64,000 nucleotides of DNA from Gaetbulibacter saemankumensis DSM 17032 (GCF_000425645.1 NZ_AUDV01000005.1:186001-250000), one strand, 5' to 3'. Shown: positions 41,265 through 51,625, counted from the stretch's first letter. The notes: generated by a model from the sequence alone, not told the origin. A program made the numbers and translations.

Positions 41265-43523
41265 TTAATTTTGAATAATTTTAAGATGACCACTGGTCAA
41301 TAAATCTTCATGACTTACAAAATATTTTTTATGCCTAGCTCCATCTAACTCAATATATTTTATGGAGCCACCTGAATTTTTAACACGTTCTATTCTGAGT
41401 TCTTTGTTACTATAATATTTAGAATCTAATTGAATCGTTATTTTGTCAAAAACAGGTGTTACAATAGTATACAAAGGCTCTCCCGGCACTACAGGATAAA
41501 TTCCCATCATAGAAAACACTACCCACGCCGACATAGTTCCTGTATCATCATTACCTGGTAAACCGTCAGGTGAATTCTTAAAATATTTTCTCGCCAGTTC
41601 TTGTACTAATTTCTGCGCACGGTACTCTTCACCACTCACATAATTAAACAAATATGGATAAGCTATATCTGGTTCATTAGCCATATCGAACCTATCGGTA
41701 TCAAAAACTTTTTGAAGCTGTTTCGTAAATGACTTATCTCCCCCAATTAACTTTTTTAAACCATTAATATCATACGATTGCATAAAGGTATACTGCCAAG
41801 CATTACCCTCAATAAACCCAACATTTTCTGTAAAATTGGCCCCGGCATCTGAATCAAAGGGTTCATACCAACTACCATCATGATTTATAGGTCTAAGCAA
41901 TTTCAAATCGGTATCTAACAGCTTTCTGTAAGACAACGAACGCTTGAAAAACCTTTTATAGTCATCATTTTTCCCTAAAGCTTTGGCCATTAGTGAAATT
42001 GCGTAATCTGCAATATTGTACTCTTGGGTTGTTGAGACTGACCCCTTACTTAGCGTTGTTAAGTATCCTTTTTCAAGATAATCTTTTAACCCTGGACGTA
42101 ATGGGTTTTCAGTGATTTGGTCGGCACTCTTTAACATCGCTTTATAAGCCTTATCAACATCGAAATCATGAATACCCTTTAAATAAGTATCTGTAATGAC
42201 AATACTAGCCGGATCTCCAACCATCGTAAACGTTTCTGTTGAATTCAACTCCCATTTCGGTAGCCAGCCATTCTCTTCGTACATACCCAACATAGAATTA
42301 ATCATATCTAACTGTTGTCTTGGATAAGCTAACGACATTAATTGATGTAAATTTCTATACGTATCCCATAAAGAAAACACCGTATACCGATTTCCTTTTG
42401 CAGTGCCTATTTTACCCGTTTTAATCTCCGGAAACTCTCCGTTAACATCGTTAAATATGTTTGGATGAATTAACGTATGATATAAAGCGGTATAAAATAT
42501 TGCTTTCTCATCATGAGTTCCTCCTTCTACTTGAATTCTCGATAATAACGAATTCCATTTGTCATAAGTTTCACTATATATATCAACAAAAGTTTTGCCT
42601 CCAGATTCTTCCACTAGATTTGCCCTTGCATTCTCAATACTGACATAAGACACCCCTATTTTTACTTCAACTATTTCTGATTTATCAAAATAATAAGAAA
42701 AATAAGCACCAATACTATCTCCAACAACAGCTCTCGTAGCATTCTCCATAATGCGAGTCTTTCCATTGTAGCCCATCCATTGAGCTTCCAAACCGTTGTA
42801 TTCTGGAAGTGACTTCCAAACCCCAAATTTTTGAGCAGGTCTAGAAAATTTAGCCACAAAATATACAGGATAAGCATCTTCCGGACTATTGTAACAAAAA
42901 GACCCTACCGTACGTAGGCCTTCAATCTCAGTAGGTGAGACTATTTTAACCATTGCCCCCTGCTCATTTGTAAGTCCTAAACCTAGGTTCAGTAAAATAT
43001 TAGATTCCCCCTTTGGAAAAGAAATTCTACTAACACCTACACGCTCTGAAGCCGTTAATTCAACCTTAGTTTTGTATTTATCTAGTTCAACACTATAGTA
43101 CCCTGTTTTAGCAATTTCATTTGAGTAAGTTGTTCCATACTTTAAATGATTTGTTTCCAAAACTCCGGTAGTCGGCATCAATAATAACACTCCTAGATCT
43201 GGACACCCAACACCACTTAAATTAACATGCGAAAAACCAGTTAAAAACGTATTTTCATTGACATATGGGGTAGACAACCACTGACTATCCTTTTCTAAAG
43301 GATTCTTAGAACCAGCAACATTAAATGGACTTACACTAGCCATACCTCTTGGCGCAATTGGTCCAGGAAATGTTGCTCCATAATTTGATGTTCCTATAAA
43401 CGGATTAACATAATCGGCCACATATTCTTGAGCTTGTAGTAATTGAAAAATAAAACAAAAAACACCTAAAACACAAACTTTACTGTGTTTAGGAAAAATA
43501 AATTTTACAGGAATCAATAACAT
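41265..43523 (-). CDS. Exported GH92 alpha-mannosidase, divergent member
   Basis: This 752-aa protein has a hydrophobic signal after a basic stretch (VCVLGVFCFIFQLLQAQ). GH92 hallmarks are DYVNPFIGTSNYGATFPG, GFSHVNLSGVG, SLWDTYRNLHQL, EGNAWQYTF and GNDDTGTMSAW. In GH92, a calcium-dependent inverting family, the conserved late D/E cluster provides the base. This copy has NEPDIAYPYLF where the other lipoproteins have GNEPSHH, and DT for DC in the late motif, so its linkage preference probably differs. It starts 8 nt after the next GH92 gene ends, forming a two-gene unit. Confidence 0.9.
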   Translation of the reverse strand: MLLIPVKFIFPKHSKVCVLGVFCFIFQLLQAQEYVADYVNPFIGTSNYGATFPGPIAPRGMASVSPFNVAGSKNPLEKDSQWLSTPYVNENTFLTGFSHVNLSGVGCPDLGVLLLMPTTGVLETNHLKYGTTYSNEIAKTGYYSVELDKYKTKVELTASERVGVSRISFPKGESNILLNLGLGLTNEQGAMVKIVSPTEIEGLRTVGSFCYNSPEDAYPVYFVAKFSRPAQKFGVWKSLPEYNGLEAQWMGYNGKTRIMENATRAVVGDSIGAYFSYYFDKSEIVEVKIGVSYVSIENARANLVEESGGKTFVDIYSETYDKWNSLLSRIQVEGGTHDEKAIFYTALYHTLIHPNIFNDVNGEFPEIKTGKIGTAKGNRYTVFSLWDTYRNLHQLMSLAYPRQQLDMINSMLGMYEENGWLPKWELNSTETFTMVGDPASIVITDTYLKGIHDFDVDKAYKAMLKSADQITENPLRPGLKDYLEKGYLTTLSKGSVSTTQEYNIADYAISLMAKALGKNDDYKRFFKRSLSYRKLLDTDLKLLRPINHDGSWYEPFDSDAGANFTENVGFIEGNAWQYTFMQSYDINGLKKLIGGDKSFTKQLQKVFDTDRFDMANEPDIAYPYLFNYVSGEEYRAQKLVQELARKYFKNSPDGLPGNDDTGTMSAWVVFSMMGIYPVVPGEPLYTIVTPVFDKITIQLDSKYYSNKELRIERVKNSGGSIKYIELDGARHKKYFVSHEDLLTSGHLKIIQN

Positions 43524-43531
43524 TTTTAAGT

Positions 43532-45865
43532 TTAATTCTTATTTAAAGGTTCATTACTATATGAATATGGTACATTTTCAGGTTTACTGCCCCAGGTTGT
43601 ATTGGGTTTATGCGACAATTTGAATTCTAAAACACCTCCGCTTTGAATAGTTTCATAATCTAAATATGTATTGTCATAAGTTTTTTTATTTAATTCTACT
43701 GACTGAATATAAAAATTATCTTTTGAATTATTTTCAGAATGAACCTCAAAAATGTTTCCATTTTCAAGATGTAGTCTTATCTTTTTAAATAAAGGGCTTC
43801 CAATAACATACTGGTTTACCCCTGGAGTAACAGGATAAAATCCAAGTGAACTAAAAACGTACCAAGCAGATGTTTGTCCATTATCTTCATCTCCACAATA
43901 TCCATCTGGTGTAGCCGCATATAGTTTCGTTAAAACTTCTCGCACATACTTTTGAGTTTTAAAAGGTTCTCCTGCATAATTATATAAGTAAATCATGTGC
44001 TGAATAGGCTGATTACCGTGTGCATAATTTCCCATATTAACCACCTGCATTTCTCTTATTTCATGGATAGTATGCCCGTAATATGAATCGTCAAATTTGG
44101 GGGGCATTGTAAAAACACCATCTAGTTTTGAAATAAACGCTTTGTTACCCCCCATCAACTCGATAAGCCCTTGTACATCGTGAAAAACGGACCAAGTATA
44201 ATGCAAGCTATTACCCTCGGTAAAGGCATCGCCCCATTTTAGAGGATTGAATGGTGATTGAAACGTTCCGTCTTCATTTTTACCACGCATTAAGCCTGTT
44301 GAAGCATCGAAAAGATAATTATAATTTAACGATTGTTTTTCGAACTGTTTAGCAACATCTATGTTACCGAGTTTTTTGGCCATTTCGGCAATAGTGAAAT
44401 CGGCAAAAGCATATTCTAGCGTTCGAGCTGCATTTTCGTTTATACCAACATTATATGGTACGTACCCCAAAGCATTATAATAATTTAATCCAGCACGCCC
44501 AACAGAATTTACCGGACGCCCTTCTTCTGTTGTTGCATTTTTCAGCATCGCTTCAAACAAGACAGCTACATCATTCTCTTTTACATTTCCTTTTAAAAAG
44601 GCATCAGCTATAATTGGAGCTGAATTGGAACCAATCATACAATCACGGTGTCCAGGACTTGCCCATTCTGGCAACCAACCTGATTCTTTATAAGTATTTG
44701 CTAGCCCTTCCATGATGTGACTGTTTAATTCTAAATACATCATATTGAAAAACGGAAAAACTGCCCTGAAGGTATCCCAAAAGCCATTATCGGTAAACAT
44801 ATAGCCTGGTAATACTTTTCCATTATATGGACTGTAATGAACGATCTTGTTGTTTTTATCAAATTCATAAAACTTTCTAGGAAACAATAAAACGCGATAC
44901 AAACAGGAGTAAAAGGTTTTAATGTGATCTAAATTATCATCTACAATTTCAATTCTATTGAACTCATTATTCCAGGCCTGTTTTGCTTTTTCTTTAGTTG
45001 CCTCAAAAGAATTATTTCCTATTTCTCTATCAAGATTTAATTTGGCTTGCTCATGACTTATAAATGATGACGCTACTTTTACGTGAACCGCTTCATTTAG
45101 TTTTGTTTTAAAACCTATAATTGCTCCTACATGATCGCCTTCGCTTAAAGTTACTCCTTCCTGTAATTTCCAGTCATCATGCCAGGTACTTGTTATTTCA
45201 AAATCATGATCGAATTCAGCAACAAAGTAATTATGAAAATTTTCAGGAACACCTCCACTATTATTTCTACAATAACCAATAATTTTACGTTCTTCTGGTA
45301 TAATTTTCACCATAGACCCTTTGAAAAAAGCATCTAGTAAAATATATGATTGATCTGATTCAGGAAATGTAAATTTAAAATGTGCCGCTCTTTCGGTGGG
45401 CGTTACTTCGGCTTTCACATCGTAATCAGCTAAATACACCGAATAATGATATGGTTTTACCGTTTCCGCTTTATGCGAAAACCAAGATTCCCGCTCGTCT
45501 TCCTGAAATTTTAAATCGCCAGTTACTGCCATTAACGAAAACGCGGCGTAATCATTAATCCATGGACTTGGTTGATGGGTCTGTTTGATCCCTCGTATTT
45601 TTTTAGCATCATAGGAATAAGTCCAGCCATCCCCCATTTTTGCAGTTTGTGGTGTCCAGAAATTCATACCCCAAGGTGTGGCTATTGCCGGATACGTATT
45701 ACCGTTTGATAAACTATAATCGGAATCCGTTCCCATTAACGGATTTACCAAATCGACTAAATTATCATTCTTAATCGCGTTAATCTTTTCTGCTTGTTTA
45801 GCAACATTATTGCACGAAACAAAGGTTATCAACAAAACACCTAAAAAAATATTAAATCGGTTCAT
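43532..45865 (-). CDS. Lipoprotein GH92 alpha-mannosidase
   Basis: This 777-aa protein has a lipobox (TFVSC, about Cys19). GH92 features are LVNPLMGTDSDYSLSNGNTY, the extended WTYSYDAKKIRGIKQTHQPS segment, GFWDTFRAVFPFF, EGNSLHYTW, HGNQPIQHMIY and GDEDNGQTSAW. The long WGMNFWTPQT region is typical of a separate GH92 branch whose members include enzymes on alpha-1,2- or phospho-mannosyl sugars; this assignment is inference. It is the first gene of the pair with the next GH92. Its upstream 1-kb region is occupied by two broken genes, which makes its promoter uncertain. Confidence 0.92.
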   Translation of the reverse strand: MNRFNIFLGVLLITFVSCNNVAKQAEKINAIKNDNLVDLVNPLMGTDSDYSLSNGNTYPAIATPWGMNFWTPQTAKMGDGWTYSYDAKKIRGIKQTHQPSPWINDYAAFSLMAVTGDLKFQEDERESWFSHKAETVKPYHYSVYLADYDVKAEVTPTERAAHFKFTFPESDQSYILLDAFFKGSMVKIIPEERKIIGYCRNNSGGVPENFHNYFVAEFDHDFEITSTWHDDWKLQEGVTLSEGDHVGAIIGFKTKLNEAVHVKVASSFISHEQAKLNLDREIGNNSFEATKEKAKQAWNNEFNRIEIVDDNLDHIKTFYSCLYRVLLFPRKFYEFDKNNKIVHYSPYNGKVLPGYMFTDNGFWDTFRAVFPFFNMMYLELNSHIMEGLANTYKESGWLPEWASPGHRDCMIGSNSAPIIADAFLKGNVKENDVAVLFEAMLKNATTEEGRPVNSVGRAGLNYYNALGYVPYNVGINENAARTLEYAFADFTIAEMAKKLGNIDVAKQFEKQSLNYNYLFDASTGLMRGKNEDGTFQSPFNPLKWGDAFTEGNSLHYTWSVFHDVQGLIELMGGNKAFISKLDGVFTMPPKFDDSYYGHTIHEIREMQVVNMGNYAHGNQPIQHMIYLYNYAGEPFKTQKYVREVLTKLYAATPDGYCGDEDNGQTSAWYVFSSLGFYPVTPGVNQYVIGSPLFKKIRLHLENGNIFEVHSENNSKDNFYIQSVELNKKTYDNTYLDYETIQSGGVLEFKLSHKPNTTWGSKPENVPYSYSNEPLNKN

Positions 45866-45894
45866 CTCTTTTATTTATTTTAAGTTACTTTTTA

Positions 45895-46440
45895 TTACTT
45901 GATTACTTCCTCGGCATCGACATACATAGCCACTTCCCCATCTAACATAAGCACTAAATCGTGTAACATTCTCATCCTGCACTTACTTTAACAAATCAAT
46001 ATATAACAAATCTCGCACTATACTCCAATTTAACTTTCCAACGACATCGGTTTTTAATTTAGTCCCATTACCAACTACCCATGCACGATTAACTTTATTT
46101 TTAAGCCCTTCGATTAATAACGGACCGGTTGGTTTGTTATCTACATATAGATACAAGATTATTTTATCTTTTGATAAAGGTGTATACCCAGTAAAATCAC
46201 CATGAGCATTATCCACAACATTCCAATTACTCTGTTTCGTGTACCATAGAGCTATACCATCATGATATTTAGTGGTTATAAGGGTATATTATCCACCACT
46301 TTCTTAATTAACTTTCCAATATTCCGAATTATAAACCTTGCTATACTTCATATAATCATTATAGAGTATATAACCATTATGAAACGAATAGGATTCGTCA
46401 ATTCCATTTACGGCATAGATTCCCTAATGAATAAATACCC
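45895..46440 (-). pseudogene. GH29 alpha-L-fucosidase pseudogene with internal deletion
   Basis: In one minus-strand frame the sequence reads VFIH*GIYAVNG, HNGYILYNDYMKYSKVYNSE, then stops, YTLITTKYHDGIALW and SNWNVVD. These are the GH29 signatures HWG and TTKHHDGFAxW. It then jumps in frame to GDFTGYTPLSKDKIILYLYV and VNRAWVVGNGTKLKTDVVGK, hits a stop after LLYIDLLK, and ends in another frame with VLMLDGEVAMYVDAEEVIK. The middle of the barrel with the catalytic aspartate is deleted. At least three stops (TGG to TAG in HWG) and a frameshift are visible. The enzyme would have removed alpha-fucose. Confidence 0.85.
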
Positions 46441-46850
46441 CCCTGCTTGACAAGAGGTGTATTTTCTAATACTCTCTAAGTCACAACTATCTGGTGTTTT
46501 GTATTATGAAGTAAAGATGCTGAACCACAGTCACTGTTGGAAGCCATAACACAAGGATCTAAAGTAATCTTTTCCTTCTGTACCTGAATATCCACCATAA
46601 CCAACACAACTAACCTTTGGCTCTGCTTCAAAATTTCCAACTCCAGCAATAATTGCCTCTAAACCTGATATGCCCGATTTAAGTTTATTCCACGCTTCCT
46701 CATTGACTATAAAACCGTGATTCCAAGTGAATATTCTGAAAGTATTTCTTTTTATCTTTGATAACAGCACTAGAAACAAATTCCTTTGTTTCTTCTTCAC
46801 AACTTAAAAACGTACTAACTCCTAATGTACCCCATTCAGCTTTTTTTTAT
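46440..46850 (-). pseudogene. N4-(beta-N-acetylglucosaminyl)-L-asparaginase pseudogene
   Basis: From about 46850 a minus-strand frame reads LGVSTFLSCEEETKEFVSSA, a lipoprotein signal end. After a frameshift in an A-run, it gives RIFTWNHGFIVNEEAW, LEAIIAGVGNFEAEPKVSC, VGYGGY, then LDPCVMASNSDCGSASLL, NTKHQIVVT, a stop and RVLENTPLVKQGG. These are successive blocks of the aspartylglucosaminidase family (TWNHG, EADPxxxSVGYGG, LDAxxM, GSVAxLxxxKHPISVAR, VMEKTPHVML). The catalytic-threonine half is lost and the fragment is fused directly to the fucosidase remnant. It once cleaved the GlcNAc-Asn bond of N-glycopeptides. Confidence 0.82.
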
Positions 46851-46880
46851 AAAATGTCCTCTGTCTCCCAAATCCATATA

Positions 46881-49124
46881 TTATTGATATACCTTTGACG
46901 ATAAGCCCATTACAAATACTTTATTATTGTTTGGCTGTGAACCCATTACGAATTGCAAGGTACCTCCATTCATAATTTCGCTATGCTTTATGTAACTCCT
47001 TGCAAGAGTCTTACCGTTTAAAGTTATAGACTGGATGTATTTATTTTTTGAAGAATTATTTTCTGCTTCGATAATAAAATCTTTTCCTGATTCTAAATGA
47101 ATAATGGTTTTATCAAAAATTGGAGACCCTAAAGCATATATACCTTGGGCAGGATTAACCGGATAAAACCCAAGCGAACTTAACACATACCATGATGACA
47201 TTTGTCCACAATCCTCATTTCCGCAATGTCCATCCGGTGTGTTTTTATATTGCGTTTCTATAATTGCCCTAACAATTTCTTGGGTTTTCGAGGGCTTTCC
47301 AATGTAGTTATACAAATATCCAACATGATGGCTTGGCTCATTCCCATGTGCATATTGACCTATCATGCCAGTACTAAAAATTGGTAATTTATCGCTAGGC
47401 TTTGGATCAAAACTAAACATTGAATCCAGTTTCTTTTCAAATCGCTCATACCCTACCTCTTTAATCAACCCCTCAATATTTTGAGGCACCGACCACATGT
47501 ATTGCCATGCATTACTTTCACAATAGTATGGGGTATATTCTTTAGGGATGAAATCCTTTATGAACCTCCCATTATTGAGCCTAGGACGAAAAAATGTACT
47601 TTTAAAATCGTATAAATTTCTCCAATTTTCAGAGCGATTCATAAAATATTTATAATCGTCAATTTTATTTAGAGCTTTAGCAAACTGAGCTACACACCAG
47701 TCGTTATAAGCGTATTCCAGGGTTTTAGAAACCGACCAGTTTTCATGATGTTCATCAACAGGTATGTATCCCAACTTTTTATAAATATCTAATTGTCGAG
47801 AATCTACCATAGAACTAATTTTACAAGCTTCATAAGCTAATGCCGAATCAAATCCTTCTATCCCCTTAAAATAGGCGTCAGCAATTACTGGAATTGCATG
47901 ATTTCCTATCATCATATTTGTTTCATTTCCCTGCATAGACCAAACAGGTAATAGTCCGGTTTCTTTATAATGCCCCAATAAAGAATTAATCATATCTGAC
48001 ACTCGATTCGGATGAATTATAGTATAAAGCGGATGAGCAGCCCGGTAAGTATCCCACAACGAAAAAGTATCGTAACGATTAAATCCTAAAGTCGTCATAA
48101 TACTATCATTAGCACCTTTGTATTGATAATTGTAATCACTTAATAAGGTTGGTGCCAACATAGATTGGTACAGCATCGTGTAAAAAATATGCTTCTTCGT
48201 TTCATCACTTGTAAACACCTCTATCTTTTTGAGTTGCTCTTCCCAAACAGTATTAGCCTGCTTCTTATAAGTTTCAAAATTAAAATGAGGTGCTTCCTTA
48301 AGAATAGATTTATGAGCTCCATCTAAACTAGCCGTGGATAACCCTGTTTTTAATACCACCACATCTTGATCTAATGTATTATAATTTAATATAATTTTAG
48401 TATTCTTTCCTGAGGCTTCTGTGCGAACTAAAGAATCATTTAAATATAATTGATATGAGTTAAAAGGTTTAGAGACTTGAACTTTAAAATATACACGTTG
48501 ATCTCTAGCCCAACCTGTAGATTTACGATAACCTTGAAGGGTACTATCATTAAGTACCTTTATATAAGTATCCGTTGGAGCATCCCAGTTTAGTGCATAA
48601 CCCAAATCTATATGTATTTGAGATAAAGAATCCTTTGGGAAGGTATATTTATGAATTCCGGTTCTTTCAGTAGCGAATAATTCTACTTTAATCCCGAAAT
48701 CTAATAACTCTACATCATAGAATCCTGGGGATGCAGATTCCTTATCATGTGAGAAACTCGAAAAAGGCTTGTAATTATTAGCTTCTATCCTATTAGAAAA
48801 GCGACTATTAGTAGGCATTACTAAAATATCATACAAATCGCCAGCACCTGTACCCGATAAGTGCGTATGAGAAAACCCGGAAATAATTGAATCCTGATAA
48901 AAATAACCGGCTATTCTATCCCAACCGGGTATGCCAATATCGGGGCTTAGCTGAACCATGCCAAAAGGCACAGTGGCTCCAGGATAAGTGTTTCCGGGAC
49001 CATCGGTTCCAATAAACGGATTTACATAATCAACCAGCCTAACTTGCTCTAAAGGCTGCTTGCTTTCCTTACAATGCAACAGAAACAAACAAAGTAGAAA
49101 TGTTAATCTGTTTATCTTCATCAT
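46881..49124 (-). CDS. Lipoprotein GH92 alpha-mannosidase
   Basis: This 747-aa protein has a lipobox (LLHC, about Cys18). Hallmarks are YVNPFIGTDGPGNTYPGATVP, GFSHTHLSGTGAGDLYDILV, SLWDTYRAAHPLY, ESNAWQYMW, HGNEPSHHVGYLYNY and GNEDCGQMSSWYVL. These are the standard GH92 set with all expected acidic and histidine positions. It is the last gene of a tight seven-gene operon (57804 to 46881, gaps 1-34 nt). It would trim alpha-mannose from a high-mannose glycan in the periplasm. It is closest by eye to the GH92 at 55564, which opens the same operon. Confidence 0.95.
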   Translation of the reverse strand: MMKINRLTFLLCLFLLHCKESKQPLEQVRLVDYVNPFIGTDGPGNTYPGATVPFGMVQLSPDIGIPGWDRIAGYFYQDSIISGFSHTHLSGTGAGDLYDILVMPTNSRFSNRIEANNYKPFSSFSHDKESASPGFYDVELLDFGIKVELFATERTGIHKYTFPKDSLSQIHIDLGYALNWDAPTDTYIKVLNDSTLQGYRKSTGWARDQRVYFKVQVSKPFNSYQLYLNDSLVRTEASGKNTKIILNYNTLDQDVVVLKTGLSTASLDGAHKSILKEAPHFNFETYKKQANTVWEEQLKKIEVFTSDETKKHIFYTMLYQSMLAPTLLSDYNYQYKGANDSIMTTLGFNRYDTFSLWDTYRAAHPLYTIIHPNRVSDMINSLLGHYKETGLLPVWSMQGNETNMMIGNHAIPVIADAYFKGIEGFDSALAYEACKISSMVDSRQLDIYKKLGYIPVDEHHENWSVSKTLEYAYNDWCVAQFAKALNKIDDYKYFMNRSENWRNLYDFKSTFFRPRLNNGRFIKDFIPKEYTPYYCESNAWQYMWSVPQNIEGLIKEVGYERFEKKLDSMFSFDPKPSDKLPIFSTGMIGQYAHGNEPSHHVGYLYNYIGKPSKTQEIVRAIIETQYKNTPDGHCGNEDCGQMSSWYVLSSLGFYPVNPAQGIYALGSPIFDKTIIHLESGKDFIIEAENNSSKNKYIQSITLNGKTLARSYIKHSEIMNGGTLQFVMGSQPNNNKVFVMGLSSKVYQ

Positions 49125-49158
49125 TAATTCTTATTTAAGAGTTGACCTTAGTGCTACT

Positions 49159-50472
49159 TTAAGCCACTGTTACCTGCGATTTTCCATTTTTATAACCAAA
49201 CCAAACAATGTAGGCATAACACAACACAATAAACAATAAGGCGTTTTTAAACGCCATAAGGTCGGTTAAGAGACCAAATGCTGGAGGAATAATCGCCCCA
49301 CCAACAATGGCTGTACATAATAAGCCTGAGGCCTTGGGCTTTAATTCGCCAATGCCATCGATTGCCAAAGTAAAAATAGTTGGGAACATGATGGAATTGA
49401 ACAAGCCCACCGCCAAAATGCTCCACATACTCACCAATCCAACGGTGCTTATAGATAATAAGATTAACGTAATTGAGATGGTTGCGAAAATAGCCAAGAC
49501 TTTTCCAGGTTTTATGATTTTGGTTAAATAGGCGCCAACAAAACGCCCAACCATGGCACCCGACCAATAGAAAGTTACAAAAACACCCACCACTGCTTTA
49601 TCATCTTTTTCGGTTAATCCAGAATTCAGAATGGTTTCGGCTATAGATTTCATGATGCTATTTTCCTTAATTACATTAACCAAGTTCATGTCTAAAAAGT
49701 AATTCACCAAATAACTTCCAATGGCCACTTCAGCGCCCACATAAAAAAATATTCCCAAAACACCTTGCATCAATTTTCTGTTTTTTATGGCTTCGGAATA
49801 CGTTCCAGTGGATTCTTCGGAAATCATTCTCGGCAACTTGGCAAACAAAAATATAGCTGCAATAATACTGATGAATAGTGCCAAACCTAAAAATGGTGTT
49901 TGCACGGCCGATGCTTCTGTAGCTAAATAGGCTTGCTTTGAAGCACTATCGAGTACTTCAATCTCGTCCTTGTTTTTTATTACATCGCTCAAAATGAAAA
50001 AAGCCCCCACTGCCGGAGCTATGGCGGTACCCAACGAATTGAAGGCCTGTGATAAATTTAATCGGCTGGAAGCGCCTTCTTCCGATCCCAACACGGCCAC
50101 AAATGGATTCGCGGCCACCTGAAGCACCGTCATACCAGCAGCCAAAATAAAATAGGCCAAAATAAAAATGCCGAAAACGCGATACGATGCCGCAGGATAG
50201 AACAGCAAACAGCCCAAGGCCATTGTTAATAAGCCTAAAATAATGCCTTTTTTATAGCCTATTTTAGATAGAATGTAACTTGCGGGAATGGAGAGCAGGA
50301 AATACGCCCCAAAAAACGCAAATTGCACCAATCCTGCCTGAAAATAGCTCAACGTAAAGAGTTCCCGTAAACGGGGAATCAAGGAATCTACCAACACGGT
50401 AATGAATCCCCATAGAAAGAACAACATAGTGAGCAAGATAAATGCAGAACGATAGGATTTTTGGTTTGACAT
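49159..50472 (-). CDS. FucP/GluP-family sugar:proton symporter
   Basis: This 437-aa protein has about 12 membrane spans. FFLWGFITVLVDSLIPRLRE, QFAFFGAYFLLSIPA and ILAAGMTVLQVAANPFVAVL are characteristic of the FucP-like major facilitator branch, which imports L-fucose, glucose/galactose, N-acetylglucosamine or mannose. Its position 34 nt before a GH92 gene and after a GHL10-like gene suggests mannose, GlcNAc or fucose uptake. The dead GH29 gene close by makes fucose possible. It is a chromosomal inner-membrane transporter. Confidence 0.9.
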   Translation of the reverse strand: MSNQKSYRSAFILLTMLFFLWGFITVLVDSLIPRLRELFTLSYFQAGLVQFAFFGAYFLLSIPASYILSKIGYKKGIILGLLTMALGCLLFYPAASYRVFGIFILAYFILAAGMTVLQVAANPFVAVLGSEEGASSRLNLSQAFNSLGTAIAPAVGAFFILSDVIKNKDEIEVLDSASKQAYLATEASAVQTPFLGLALFISIIAAIFLFAKLPRMISEESTGTYSEAIKNRKLMQGVLGIFFYVGAEVAIGSYLVNYFLDMNLVNVIKENSIMKSIAETILNSGLTEKDDKAVVGVFVTFYWSGAMVGRFVGAYLTKIIKPGKVLAIFATISITLILLSISTVGLVSMWSILAVGLFNSIMFPTIFTLAIDGIGELKPKASGLLCTAIVGGAIIPPAFGLLTDLMAFKNALLFIVLCYAYIVWFGYKNGKSQVTVA

Positions 50473-50500
50473 GATTCTATTTTTATTCAGTTATTGATTT

Positions 50501-51625
50501 CTATTTCGCAAAACTTTCTTTAACCGCTTTGATGGTTTTTAGATACGCATCGGTAAGTTGTGGTCCATCGAAAAATGCTACGCCCTTTGCGCCATTTTTT
50601 TTGGCCAAAATGATAGCCTCCTTTAGTTCCTCGGCCGATTTGAAATCGGGCATATAAACACCACTATTCAACCCTACAGTTTTATGTTTTAAATCGGCTA
50701 CGCCTTGGCCTGTTGCAAACCCTACCCAATCTACTTCTTCGTTATAAAACCCATGGTAAATCATTGGGTATACTTCGTCAATATCCCATTTATCCCAACG
50801 TTGACGCACCATATGATCTGCCATTTCAGGGTATGGAAACACGGCAGCTGTTAATCGCTTGTTATTATCATGAACTATTTTATATGCATCATTCACTACA
50901 GATTTTATAGCATTTAATCGGAAGTTTTTCCACTCCATATCTATTGAAGTATTTTTGCTTTCTAAAGGGTTTTTATGATGAATTTTTTCAAATTCACGAA
51001 TACACACATCGCAGTAACAAAAGTCATATTCAGGAAGTTCTTCGTCTTGTACTAAATTGTATTTAGGAAGTAACCCTATTGGTAAAAAGATATCTGGAAA
51101 ACGAATATAATCTAAATGAACGCTCTCAATACCTTCAACTTTAGCCAAGCCTTCCACCAAGCCTAGTACATGATTTCGAGATTCTTTTCTTGTTGGACAC
51201 AGCCATTGATAATAGTCAACATATGGACGTGTATCAAAACACGATTTTCCTTCTTTACTTACCATATACCAATTTGGATGTTGTAATGCAATAGAGTCGC
51301 CTGGGCGATTCATCGCCATTATCCAAGCATGTACTCCCAATCCCTTTACCTTAGCCAATGGTACTAATCGTTCTAATAATTTAGGATCGGTTCCTGTGTT
51401 GATTAATACCTCATCTATACCAGCGTTGCTATATTTTTCAAATTCATTTAGGTAATCTTCATCACTTTTATCTGATTGAGCTGTAATCCAAACTCCTAAT
51501 TTAAAGTTAGAATTACTTTCAACGACAGGACTTTCCCCCACCATGCTATTATCTTTATTAATATCTTTACATGCATTCGCACATAATATTAATACTAAAA
51601 GACATATTTTAGTTAATTGCTTCAT
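50501..51625 (-). CDS. Lipoprotein GHL10-like glycoside hydrolase family protein
   Basis: This is a 374-aa protein if started at 51625, where MKQLTKICLLVLILCANAC gives a clean lipobox (Cys19). An in-frame ATG at 51652 adds nine residues overlapping the previous gene and is less likely. The TIM-barrel character is clear: LGVWITAQ, GIDEVLINTGTDP, HAWIMAMNRP, SVHLDYIRFPD (the typical GHL10/DUF4015 strand with acid residues), DEVYPMIYHG and GVAFFDGPQL. A short cysteine pair (DFCYCDVC) may bind metal. Related proteins are poorly characterised, so activity is unknown. It starts 1 nt past the CBM9-like gene. Confidence 0.75.
   Translation of the reverse strand: MKQLTKICLLVLILCANACKDINKDNSMVGESPVVESNSNFKLGVWITAQSDKSDEDYLNEFEKYSNAGIDEVLINTGTDPKLLERLVPLAKVKGLGVHAWIMAMNRPGDSIALQHPNWYMVSKEGKSCFDTRPYVDYYQWLCPTRKESRNHVLGLVEGLAKVEGIESVHLDYIRFPDIFLPIGLLPKYNLVQDEELPEYDFCYCDVCIREFEKIHHKNPLESKNTSIDMEWKNFRLNAIKSVVNDAYKIVHDNNKRLTAAVFPYPEMADHMVRQRWDKWDIDEVYPMIYHGFYNEEVDWVGFATGQGVADLKHKTVGLNSGVYMPDFKSAEELKEAIILAKKNGAKGVAFFDGPQLTDAYLKTIKAVKESFAK

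Noticed and set aside
46262-46450. Plus-strand 62-aa frame
   Set aside because: It is antisense to the fucosidase pseudogene.
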